48,650 nucleotides of DNA from Treponema sp. (GTDB lineage Bacteria > Spirochaetota > Spirochaetia > Treponematales > Breznakiellaceae). The position numbers were made by a program, and so were the translations under genes. Below are positions 32,058 through 41,300 of the stretch, one piece after another. The notes under the pieces are model-generated. The model saw only the letters and a program-made list of their open reading frames with translations, was not told where the DNA came from and made no database searches. The DNA lies in assembly GCA_009781475.1 (NCBI GenBank), contig WQYB01000013.1, positions 1-48,650 on the forward strand, given 5' to 3'. Within the stretch, counting starts at the first letter, position 1. Every line of letters starts with the position of its first letter.

Positions 32058-32063
32058 TAAATT

Positions 32064-32975
32064 GTGAAGAAATTAGCCAAATTAATCATTTTTTTCACTC
32101 TCACTTTCATCATTGTGTTCTTAGCGGCAACAACGGTAAAGTATCTTTCGTTACGGGTTGAATGGGCAAAAAGTCTGTCTTTTAAGCCCGAAACTACTAT
32201 TACCCTAATGCTTTCCGCTGCCTATTGGGCTTTATCCTTATCCCTGTTTTCTACAATTTTAATGGCATTAAATTACGTTGTAAGAAAAGGCTATTCTGCG
32301 TTTTTAGCAGTTATTTGTATAATGGTTATGTCTTTTTTTTACAGCTATGGTATCTCTATTATTTTGAATCAATGGAAGTCTATGCCTCCAGCCGAGAGCC
32401 AAACAAAAGCCCTTGGGTCACGAGGTTTAAAACTCTCGCAGAATCTTACCAGAAGCGATTCGGTTATTGTTTTATTAAACGGAGCGGAAGATCCGTATGG
32501 TCCAAGATTAACGGCTATTTCCGGTCAGCCTTTTATTTATCATCAGTCTGTAAATACAGATTTTGAACTTCCGCCGGTGCCGTTTGGGGATGAAACTCCG
32601 CAGTTTTTAAAAAGCCTTTCTATAGATCTAAGGCTCAATGCACAGCGGCTTAATGAAAAATTCAACGAAGGGTTTGATTCGTTTTTGATCTATGCAGGCT
32701 CATTAATTTTTCTTTTATGTTCGCTCGGGTATGCCGTCAAGTTCAGCGTATGGCCGCTTGCAAATCTTTTTCTTGCTACCCTTGCTTTTAGGGGCATACT
32801 TGCTTTTGAGACTTTCTTTAATACTCCGGAGATTCTTGGCTGGGTGGAATCATTCCTTGGCAGCATGCTCCCGGTTACTCTTGCCCTTCCTGCGCTGTTC
32901 CTTGGATTTGGCTTGCTTTTAAATGTATATTCGCTCCTTTCTTTTGCTTCGAGAAGGAGGTTTGAAGATGATTAA
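32064..32975 (+). CDS. Integral membrane protein, unknown function
   Basis: A 303-residue protein, GTG start at 32064. Membrane helices at about 7-27, 52-72, 78-100, 218-236 and 270-295, with a periplasmic loop between 105 and 210 (SRGLKLSQNLTRSDSVIVLL). It overlaps the next gene by eight bases. No named family recognised; the pair looks like a spirochaetal membrane complex. Confidence 0.65.
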   Translation: MKKLAKLIIFFTLTFIIVFLAATTVKYLSLRVEWAKSLSFKPETTITLMLSAAYWALSLSLFSTILMALNYVVRKGYSAFLAVICIMVMSFFYSYGISIILNQWKSMPPAESQTKALGSRGLKLSQNLTRSDSVIVLLNGAEDPYGPRLTAISGQPFIYHQSVNTDFELPPVPFGDETPQFLKSLSIDLRLNAQRLNEKFNEGFDSFLIYAGSLIFLLCSLGYAVKFSVWPLANLFLATLAFRGILAFETFFNTPEILGWVESFLGSMLPVTLALPALFLGFGLLLNVYSLLSFASRRRFEDD

Positions 32976-34731
32976 TATTGACAGAATCCGCGCTCCTAAT
33001 TTTATATTTTTTGTTTATATCGCTGTCTCTATTTTATTAATAATGATCTTTCGTTTTATTTTTCCGGGCGCGGAATCTCCGTTAATAATTTACTTGTTTA
33101 ACTGGCGGATTTTACAGGGTGTTTTGGAAGTATTTAATTTGTTTCCCGCTCTCGCCTTGTCCGCGCTTGTAATTCCCTTTGGCATGGCTTCGTTCGAAGA
33201 AAACTATCAGAGTTTTTCGGAAATATTTTTTAAGCGCCTTGCTGTTTCTGTTGTCACTGCAATTATTGCCGCTGTTATTTACGGGCTCATTTTCTTTCTT
33301 GCTCTCCCTATGTTAAAAAATTACGAAGAAGGTCTCAAATACAGCGGAGAACTCTATCATCTTGCTAAAAAAAATGCGCAGGAGCGCAGGGATTCCGGCG
33401 AATGGTTCGAAGCCGCGCAGTTTATTGGTATTTGCGATCGTATATGGTACCACAGTCCGGAGCTTGTTTCTCTCAGGGATGAAATTAATATCAATCTCGA
33501 AGAGCAGCTTGCGATGGAAAGCATAGAAGAATATTATGCCCGCGCGGCATTGGCAAGAGAACGCCAGCGCATAGAGATCTCTCCGTTATCGGAAGATCAA
33601 AGACCTCTTACTTCTACTCAGGCAATCGCAATGGGAAGGACTGCTTTTAGTCAAGAGAGGTATTTTGACGCGCACTGGCTTGCAAATCTTGGAATGAGGC
33701 TTGCCGGAAACAATAATGTCGAGCAGGCGGCTGCCGCGCGTCTTGCAGGCGAAGCATGGGACATGATTTCTTCGCAGGCTCCGAATCAGAGAGATATCCG
33801 CCTGTTAAATATATTTAATTTAAAACTATCAGGGTATCAGGCGATGGAAGCTGGCGACTGGATTAGGGCTTACTACATTTTCCTAGAACTTATGTCTATC
33901 ACGCCTGACGATCCTGATGTAAAAAACTTTTATGCGGCAAGCGAAGAAGGCGCTAAAACAGTTGCATTTTTCATTGATGAGATGGAGCTCTCAATCGGAG
34001 AAATTTTAACTGACGCCGTATTCTCTCTGCCTCATAAATCCGGCAGGGCAGTTATGCGGTTTTCCAGCTTTACAATATCCGCGGATGTCGCTTACGGGTT
34101 TGGACTTGATTATATGGAGTTTGACGATGATTCCAATCCAAAGGCAAGTGTTACATCCCGTTATGCGAAACTACTGCCTGTTACAATTGCCGATAAACAG
34201 CAGATACTTGTTTTAACAAATGCGCTGGATCGGACAGATAAAGACGGAAACTTTGACAGCGAATGGCAGTTTGGAACCCCGGAGCCCGGCGGAATATTTT
34301 TAGATATCGATTTTGAAGATTTTATTCTTATTTCGCACGTTCGCCGCGGGTTAGCAAACCTTCCTATTAATGAACTTTTTGCCGCCGCAGAAAGGCTGGA
34401 TGATGCCGGTTATGTAACGCAGATTTTTCAGGCAGAAATTTTAAACCGCTTTGGCAGCGCTTTATTCTTTTTGCCTGCGGCAATTTTTGTAATTATTATT
34501 GCATGGCGTTACCGCGCCAAACAAAGACCGCGGTATCTGTTTGCGCTTCTTTTGCCGGTACTGCCGATTGTTTTTCATGGGTTTGTCTTTTTATACCGTT
34601 CGGTAATAAATACATTGGGCATTTGGCTTATTTTAAGTATTGGCTTTACTGCAGCTCTTGTTGTGTATATTGCAACTCTTGCCGTATCGCTGTTTGTTTC
34701 GCTCATTGCGCTGTCGGCTCAGCATAGTTAA
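32968..34731 (+). CDS. Integral membrane protein with TPR-like soluble part, unknown function
   Basis: A 587-residue protein. The start at 32968 is chosen because AAGGAGG lies just before it. Membrane helices near the N-terminus (three, to about residue 120), a large soluble region at about 125-490 with helical repeat character (AKKNAQERRDSGEWFEAAQF, DWIRAYYIFLELMSITPDDP) and a later beta part, then three helices at the C-terminus. Co-translated with the previous gene. Function unknown. Confidence 0.65.
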   Translation: MINIDRIRAPNFIFFVYIAVSILLIMIFRFIFPGAESPLIIYLFNWRILQGVLEVFNLFPALALSALVIPFGMASFEENYQSFSEIFFKRLAVSVVTAIIAAVIYGLIFFLALPMLKNYEEGLKYSGELYHLAKKNAQERRDSGEWFEAAQFIGICDRIWYHSPELVSLRDEININLEEQLAMESIEEYYARAALARERQRIEISPLSEDQRPLTSTQAIAMGRTAFSQERYFDAHWLANLGMRLAGNNNVEQAAAARLAGEAWDMISSQAPNQRDIRLLNIFNLKLSGYQAMEAGDWIRAYYIFLELMSITPDDPDVKNFYAASEEGAKTVAFFIDEMELSIGEILTDAVFSLPHKSGRAVMRFSSFTISADVAYGFGLDYMEFDDDSNPKASVTSRYAKLLPVTIADKQQILVLTNALDRTDKDGNFDSEWQFGTPEPGGIFLDIDFEDFILISHVRRGLANLPINELFAAAERLDDAGYVTQIFQAEILNRFGSALFFLPAAIFVIIIAWRYRAKQRPRYLFALLLPVLPIVFHGFVFLYRSVINTLGIWLILSIGFTAALVVYIATLAVSLFVSLIALSAQHS

Positions 34732-34764
34732 AGACACAGCCGCCGTAAAAATTTACCGCCGGCA

Positions 34765-35235
34765 TTACGCATTAATTGAGTTTTCCAGATTAAGCAGTTT
34801 CTGTTTTAGCTCCAAACCGCCTGCGTACCCTGTAAGGCTTCCGTCTTTGCCGATTACCCGGTGACATGGGATTATTATTGGTATTGGGTTGCGGTTATTT
34901 GCCATGCCGGCAGCGCGGCATGCTTTTGGGCTTCCGCTTTTAACAGCCAGTTGTTCATAACTCCAAGTTTCGCCGTACGGAATAGTTTGCAGTATGTTCC
35001 AGATTTTTACTTGAAACTCAGTTCCATTCAAAATAATGGGTAAGTCAAATACTTTTCGTTTTTTATTTAAATATTCATCAAGCTGTTGTATTGTTTTGCC
35101 GATTAGCGGAGTTTTTGTTTCTGTAAAATCCCTGCGGAAACTTTTATTTATAAATGAAATATTACATATTGCGTCTTGTTCTTCTGTTATTAAAAGGTTA
35201 CACAATTTATTGGAATAAATGAATAAAGATTTCAT
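34765..35235 (-). CDS. ogt: Methylated-DNA--protein-cysteine methyltransferase
   Basis: A 156-residue DNA repair protein that takes alkyl groups from O6-alkylguanine onto its own cysteine. The active-site motif IIIPCHRVIG puts the acceptor at Cys124; the helix-turn-helix part IPYGETWSYEQLAVKSGSPK and the GYAGGLELKQKLLNLE tail are typical. Convergent with the membrane protein gene before it. Confidence 0.93.
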   Translation of the reverse strand: MKSLFIYSNKLCNLLITEEQDAICNISFINKSFRRDFTETKTPLIGKTIQQLDEYLNKKRKVFDLPIILNGTEFQVKIWNILQTIPYGETWSYEQLAVKSGSPKACRAAGMANNRNPIPIIIPCHRVIGKDGSLTGYAGGLELKQKLLNLENSINA

Positions 35236-35305
35236 TTAAAAAGTGTAACACATAATTAGATTTTTGGTTATAGATTTATATGTATGTCATTGGAGGTTTA
35301 CAATT

Positions 35306-35899
35306 ATGAAGAAGTTTACAATTATTCTGTTAATTGCTGTTTTAGCTGCAGGAAGCGTTTTTGGTCAGGACAGAACAAATCGCCAAAGCCGCGAAGGCCG
35401 TCAGGTAGAAAACTGGCAAGGCCGTGAAAATCGTTCGACCGAAGGCCGCACGACTGAAGGTCGTCAGGCTGAGAATCAGGTTCGAGAACGACAGAATACT
35501 AATCGTTCGGCTCAGGAACGCCAAGCCCGGGAACGTCAGGTTCCAAATCGCGAGAATCAAAGACAGGCAGAAACTGTAACAGTCGAAGGAACATTAAAGT
35601 TATCAAGAGGCATGATAGCTCTGGAAAGCGCAGGTAATACTTTTTATATTCCGCTGCTTACCCGTTATATCGGTTTTATTAATGGATTAAGGGAAGGAGC
35701 AAATGTTTCTATAGAAGGCCGCAGTTTTAGGAACGTCATTCATCCGGTAAAGGTTACGATTGACGGCAGAGCATATGATTTTAATATGCGCCCGCGTGCC
35801 AATAACAATGTAAGACCTGGTCAGGGAAATGATAGAAGGAATGTACACGGAAGAAGAGGCTGCAGATGTGGATGCAGTCCTGCAGGAAATCCGGCGTAA
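35306..35899 (+). CDS. Secreted Arg/Glu/Gln-rich protein with Cys-rich tail
   Basis: A 197-residue protein; start at 35306 because GGAGG (35292-35296) precedes it and a signal peptide begins there (cleavage after VFG or FGQ). Residues about 22-92 are low complexity, built from repeats like EGRQ, ERQ and NR. A small beta domain follows (VTVEGTLKLSRGMIALESAG, ANVSIEGRSFRNVIHPVKVT). The end is basic with three Cys (RRGCRCGCSPAGNPA). No family recognised. Strong terminator downstream. Confidence 0.7.
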   Translation: MKKFTIILLIAVLAAGSVFGQDRTNRQSREGRQVENWQGRENRSTEGRTTEGRQAENQVRERQNTNRSAQERQARERQVPNRENQRQAETVTVEGTLKLSRGMIALESAGNTFYIPLLTRYIGFINGLREGANVSIEGRSFRNVIHPVKVTIDGRAYDFNMRPRANNNVRPGQGNDRRNVHGRRGCRCGCSPAGNPA

Positions 35900-35923
35900 A
35901 TCATAACCGGATCAGGTAATCGG

Positions 35924-35951
35924 CGCCCTGTTGTATAACAGGGCGTTTTTT
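35924..35951 (+). terminator. Rho-independent terminator after the RQE-rich gene
   Basis: CGCCCTGTT (35924-35932), loop GTAT, AACAGGGCG (35937-35945), then six T. Confidence 0.9.
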
Positions 35952-35964
35952 GTAATTATTAGAA

Positions 35965-37275
35965 ATGCTTTTGTTTAATTATCTTCCCGGTAAGGCGGTT
36001 AGATTTATCAAAAAAAATCCTGTCGCTTCCCGGTATATAATGGATGGTTTGTTTATAACAAGCGCCACCAGTATAACAATGAGCAGTTTTAACTTGTTTG
36101 CGCTTCGTTTGGGCGCAGATGATTTTCAGTTAAGCCTTATACAGTTTCTTCCGCAGATATTTACAATGCTTATTTTAATACCGGGCGGATTATTTATGGA
36201 CAGCCTGCATAATAAAAAACGGATAGTAATTATAACGCTTGTCCTTTTAATGCTGGGGGTGCTGTTTTGCAGTTTATCGCCTTTCGTTTATGCTCTCGCC
36301 ATTCCTTTCTTTTTGGGAGCGGTTATGTTCACAGGCGGAGCTTTGGCGCTTTATAATATTGCATGGCAGTCATTTTTTCCGGCTGTTGTAGATATAAATA
36401 CAAGAAACTATGTGCTTACTTTTAGAACCCGTGTGTCTTTATTTGCCGGAATGCTAGTGCCGCTGTTAATCGGTATTGTACTGACAAGTATAGGAACCGT
36501 AAGCGGAAAAATTATCGCTCATCAGGGGTTTTTTATATGTACGATTTTTTTACTTTTATTTGCTGCTTTTAATTTTAACAGGTTCCGGGTAAAGCAAATA
36601 TATGCAAATACGCCTGTATCAGCGGCAAAAAAGGTTTCGCTGGCAGAACTAAAAAATTCATGCAAAACCCTTTTAAAAAACAAGCATTTTTTATTATTTG
36701 CCGTTACCGCTCTGTTTTTTCATATGACTTGGCATTTTGACTGGACTTTGTATTTTATAGGACAGGTTACATATCTTGGAATGAACGAACTTCAGCTTGG
36801 ACTTGTCCCTTTGGGAGCGGCAGTTATTCAGCTTTTAACGCTCAAATTCTGGAGCCGTAAAAACGAAAAACATGGAGTTGTACTGCCGTTTACTTTTGGT
36901 ATTTTAGGGTTGAGCCTATGCCCCGCTTTTTTGGCAATCGCTGTAAGTGTGCCGATTTCTGCGGGACCTCATCTTTTTGTTATTTTGCATACAATCGCGC
37001 ATATTCCTTTTTGTGTTATTACTTTGAATCTTTTTCAATGCCTATTGCAGGTTGTTGACGAAGAAAACCGCAGTTTTTCCCTTTCTGTTTTTGCAACCCT
37101 GCTTTGCCTCTCCAATGCGGTAATGCCGGTAGCTGGAGTTAAACTATACCATGCGCTTGGCGGGGACTTAGACGGATTCCGGCATGCATTAATTATTATA
37201 TTTGTCATGCGCCTTTTTGCCGCAGGTTTCTGGTTGTTGCGGTGGCGTTGCGGTCTTTTTCCTAAAAAAGTATAG
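35965..37275 (+). CDS. MFS transporter
   Basis: A 436-residue protein with about 12 membrane helices in two halves. The loop after helix 2 (GGLFMDSLHNKKRIVI) is an MFS motif A variant. Substrate unknown. No ribosome-binding site precedes the ATG at 35965. TTGTAT/TAATTA boxes at 35931 and 35953, partly inside the terminator, would start transcription at the ATG, so this may also be a leaderless gene. Confidence 0.85.
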   Translation: MLLFNYLPGKAVRFIKKNPVASRYIMDGLFITSATSITMSSFNLFALRLGADDFQLSLIQFLPQIFTMLILIPGGLFMDSLHNKKRIVIITLVLLMLGVLFCSLSPFVYALAIPFFLGAVMFTGGALALYNIAWQSFFPAVVDINTRNYVLTFRTRVSLFAGMLVPLLIGIVLTSIGTVSGKIIAHQGFFICTIFLLLFAAFNFNRFRVKQIYANTPVSAAKKVSLAELKNSCKTLLKNKHFLLFAVTALFFHMTWHFDWTLYFIGQVTYLGMNELQLGLVPLGAAVIQLLTLKFWSRKNEKHGVVLPFTFGILGLSLCPAFLAIAVSVPISAGPHLFVILHTIAHIPFCVITLNLFQCLLQVVDEENRSFSLSVFATLLCLSNAVMPVAGVKLYHALGGDLDGFRHALIIIFVMRLFAAGFWLLRWRCGLFPKKV

Positions 37276-37280
37276 TTATA

Positions 37281-37309
37281 TTGTATAATTTGTTTATTTA
37301 TGGTACAAT
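37281..37309 (+). promoter_or_regulatory. Promoter of the REC-HD-GYP gene
   Basis: TTGTAT (37281-37286), 17-base spacer, TACAAT (37304-37309). The ATG at 37316 is seven bases after the -10 box, where transcription should begin; there is no ribosome-binding site. Confidence 0.6.
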
Positions 37310-37315
37310 CTGCAA

Positions 37316-38353
37316 ATGAAGACAATTTTTGCAGTAGATGACAACCACGTTAACCTTTTAATTGCAGAAGAAACATTGTCGGAACACTATGATGTTTTTA
37401 CCCTCTCGTCGGCTTCATTAATGTATGATCTGTTAAATGATGTAATGCCGGATCTCATTCTGCTGGATATAGTAATGCCCGAGATCGGCGGGTTCGAAGC
37501 CTTAAAACACTTAAAATCTGATAAGCGGTATTCCCATATACCTGTTATTTTTTTAACAAGCAAAAACGATGTAGATACCGAAGCTCAGGGACTCGAAATG
37601 GGCGTAGCGGATTTTATTTCTAAACCTTTCTCTAAACCGGTTCTTCTTAACCGCATTAGGATTCAGCTTGATATAGAAGAGGTAATCAGGGAAAGAAACG
37701 CAATGCTGCAGCTTAGGACAGAAAGACTGTTAAGACTGCAAAACAGCATGGCTTCGGTATTAGCGACTATGGTAGAAAACCGCGATAATCTGACAGGAAG
37801 GCATATCGAACGCACCACAAAATATATTCATATTTTATTAAATGCAATGACAGAAAACTGCGTATATACAGAAGAAATACATGACTGGAATGTAGAACTT
37901 GTCGCTTCGTCAGCGCGCCTTCATGATATCGGCAAAATTGTAATTACAGATCTGATATTAAATAAACAGGGCTCTTTGACAGAAGAAGAATTTGAAAAAA
38001 TGAAAACACACGCCTCCGAGGGCGAAAAAATAATAGACAGCATTATTGCTGATTCCGGAGACGGTTACTTTTTACAGAATGCCAAATTGTTCGCGGGCAG
38101 TCACCACGAAAAATGGGACGGCTCAGGGTATCCGAGAAAAATCAAGGGAGCGGATATTCCGCTGCAGGGGCGTATCATGGCGATTGCTGATGTATACGAC
38201 GCGCTGGTTTCGGAACGCTCATATAAAAAAGCATTCCCGCACGAAAAAGCATTAGAGATTATTAAAGAAGCCAGCGGTACGCATTTTGATCCGGCGTTAA
38301 TAAATGTATTCCTTGCGTGCGAAAAAGAATTCGTAAAAGTGGTGTCAGAATGA
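37316..38353 (+). CDS. Response regulator with HD-GYP c-di-GMP phosphodiesterase
   Basis: A 345-residue protein: REC domain 1-120 (acidic pair D8-D9, phosphoacceptor D51 in LLDIVMPE, TSK and SKPF) and HD-GYP domain at about 145-340 with all landmarks: GRHIERT, ARLHDIGK, SLTEEEFEKMKTH, GSHHEKWDGSGYPR, IADVYDALVSERSY. It should degrade cyclic di-GMP when phosphorylated. Its stop overlaps the start of the giant hybrid kinase (ATGA), which is thus its likely kinase partner. Confidence 0.93.
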   Translation: MKTIFAVDDNHVNLLIAEETLSEHYDVFTLSSASLMYDLLNDVMPDLILLDIVMPEIGGFEALKHLKSDKRYSHIPVIFLTSKNDVDTEAQGLEMGVADFISKPFSKPVLLNRIRIQLDIEEVIRERNAMLQLRTERLLRLQNSMASVLATMVENRDNLTGRHIERTTKYIHILLNAMTENCVYTEEIHDWNVELVASSARLHDIGKIVITDLILNKQGSLTEEEFEKMKTHASEGEKIIDSIIADSGDGYFLQNAKLFAGSHHEKWDGSGYPRKIKGADIPLQGRIMAIADVYDALVSERSYKKAFPHEKALEIIKEASGTHFDPALINVFLACEKEFVKVVSE

Positions 38354-41300
38354 CCGCTGTTAAAAAACAGTTAGTTATTGCCTTTTTTATTATATACGCT
38401 GTATTTTTTATTTTTTCGTGCTCTGTACCAATTGAGCTGACAGAAGATTTTGACATAGATCAAATCGAATCCTACAAAGAAATACCCGGCATAACCCCCG
38501 GAGAAATTGAAGCTATCGAAGCTTTAAAAGCGTCAAGGACAGAATTTATTTACGGCAGTATGCTGTCGACCGAAGCTTTTATTCTGCAAGACGGAACCTA
38601 CGCAGGGTTTACAGAATTATTTAGAATGCGTATTTCCGAATTATTTGGCATTCCTTTTTCTTTGCACCTTCATTCATGGACAGATCTAAAAAACGGGATA
38701 GACGATAAGACAATCGATTTTACAAACGAAATGACTCCAACGCCGGAACGAAGGCAGTTATATTTTATGTCATATCCTGTCGCAGAGCGCGGGCTTGGCG
38801 TTTTTACGCGGAACGATCTAACGCAGATTAAAATGGAAGATCTTAACGGTCTTAGAATAGGGTTTTATAAAGGGACAATTACAGCCGAATCTATTTTGGC
38901 AGTTTATCCCGATCTTAAGTTTCAAATTGTTGACGTTTTTGATGATCTTGATGTAATAGAAAAACTTTCATCAGGCGCAATAGATGCTTTTATTGACGAA
39001 GCCAAAAGCGCAATTGCTTTTAGCGGCTTTTTTACTCACAATAATATTCTTCCGTTGGTGTATACCCCTGTTTCTTTAACTACAGGAAACCCGGAACTAG
39101 CTCCCATTATATCGGTTATAGACAAATATTTAGCCTCGGGCGGAATAGATCAGCTTTATTCATTTTACAGAGAAGGTCATAATCAATATTCAAAATTCAA
39201 TTTTTATAATTCATTAACCAATCAAGAAAAAATATTCCTTGATAGTTTATCTGTATCTGGCAGTAAAATCCCCGTTGCTTTCGAAAGCGACAATTACCCG
39301 ATTAGTTTTTTTAACGAAAAGGAAAATGAGTTTCAGGGCGTTGCACTGGATGTTCTTAACGAAGTTACGCTTTTAACCGGCATTGAATTCGAAAACACAA
39401 GCAAGCCATACGATTCGTGGCCGCAGATTTTTGAAAGGCTGTCCGTTGGAGAAATATCAATGGTCACGGAGCTTTTATATTCAGAAGAACGAAGAGGCCG
39501 CTTTCTCTGGCCGGAAGTTCCGTATGCTGTAAACAGATATGCGCTTGTATCAAGATCGGACTATCCGTATTTAGAGCCGTATCAGGTTGTAAGAGCGAGA
39601 GTCGGCGTAATGGCAATGACAGGCCGTGAGGATACTTACCATGCGCTTTTTCCTGATTCGAATAATGTGATACGCTACGAATACCAGAGCGAAGCCTTTG
39701 ATGCGCTCGAACGCGGCGAAATAGACCTTGTAATGTCTACAGAGTACGATTTTCTTACGCTGATAAATTATCTCGAAAAACCCGGATACAAATTAAATAT
39801 TGTGTTTAATCGGCCGCTGGTAGAATCTTTTTTTGGGTTTAACATTAACGAAGAAGTATTAAAATCCATTATCAATAAATCCATAACGAATATCGATAGC
39901 AGCAGGATCGAGATGGATTGGGTTAACAAAACTTTTAATTATGAAAGAATAATGGCAGAACAAAGCCTGCAGTACGCAAATCAGAGAACTGGGATAATGA
40001 TGGCTTTCAGCGTAGTATTGCTGCTTCTTTCTATTATACTATCTCTGCTTTTAAGAAGAATTATTTTAACGCGCAAACTCTATAAAAACGAAATTGAAGA
40101 AAGAAAGAAGATAGAAAAAGTTATAACCACAGTAAACGAACGCCTGATGTTAATGCTTGATACTTCTCCGTTGTGCGCTCAGATATGGGACAGAAACCTT
40201 AATACGATTGACTGTAACGAAGCTGCTGTAAGATTGTACGGCTTTAAGGATAAACAGGAATATGCAGAAAAGTTTGTAACAAGCTGTTCTCCGGAATATC
40301 AGCCTGACGGACAGCGTTCTGATGAAAAAGCTATAAGGCTTGTGCAGCAGGCGTTTGACGAAGGTCAATGTAATTTTGGCTGGGTACATCAAATGCCCGA
40401 CGGCAGCGCTCTGATTCCTGCCGATGTTATGCTCGTAAAAGGAATGTACGGCGCCGAGGATGTTGTTATAGGATATACGCGCGACTTACGTGAGCATAAT
40501 AAAATGATGAACGTTATAAAGCACAGAGAAAAAATGCTGGAAACATTGAATAAAACAGCCATTGAGTTTATGACACAGCATAGTAAATCTTTCGAAGAAA
40601 TTATGACAGACGGGTTAAAGTATGTTATAGAAGAGATTGGTTTGGACAGGCTTTCTGTCTGGCGTAATTTTGAAAAAGAAGGCAGGCTTCATGCTTCGCA
40701 AATCTTTCGCTGGGACAAGCAGTCAGGCGGCGTAACCGAGCCAACCCCGGAACTAAAAGATGTTTTATATACCAAACTCGCGCCGAGATGGGAAAGTCTT
40801 TTGGCAGCAGGAGAGATTATCAATTCTCCAACAAGACTGCTTCCGGAAGCGGCTATGTTTAAGATGTACGGAGTTGTCTCGGCGTTTGTTTCGGCAGTAT
40901 TTATCGACAACGCTTTTTGGGGATTTGTACTTTTCGAAGACCGCGAAAACGAAAGATTTTTTGACGAAACCAGTTCTGATATTATGCGTTCTATCGCGTT
41001 TATGTGCGCCAATACTGTGCTTAGAAATCAATTAATTATAAAAAGTAAAAGCGATACCGCCATGCTGGAAAACGCATTGAATAAAATGTGCGAAGCGATT
41101 GAAATGGCAGAGCAGAGCAGCCGGGCAAAAAGTATCTTTCTTGCTCAGATGAGCCACGAGATCCGCACCCCGATGAACGCGATCCTTGGTATCTCTGAGA
41201 TTAATCTGCAAAAAAATAATCCTTTGGCAAACTCAGAAGAAGGATTTAGAAAAATATACGAATCGGGAAGTTTACTGTTAAAAATCATTAATGACATTTT

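Noticed and set aside
34735-34764. GCCGCCGTAAAAATTTACCGCCGGC as a bidirectional terminator
   Set aside because: The arms pair imperfectly and there is no clear T-tract on either side, so I did not list it as a feature.
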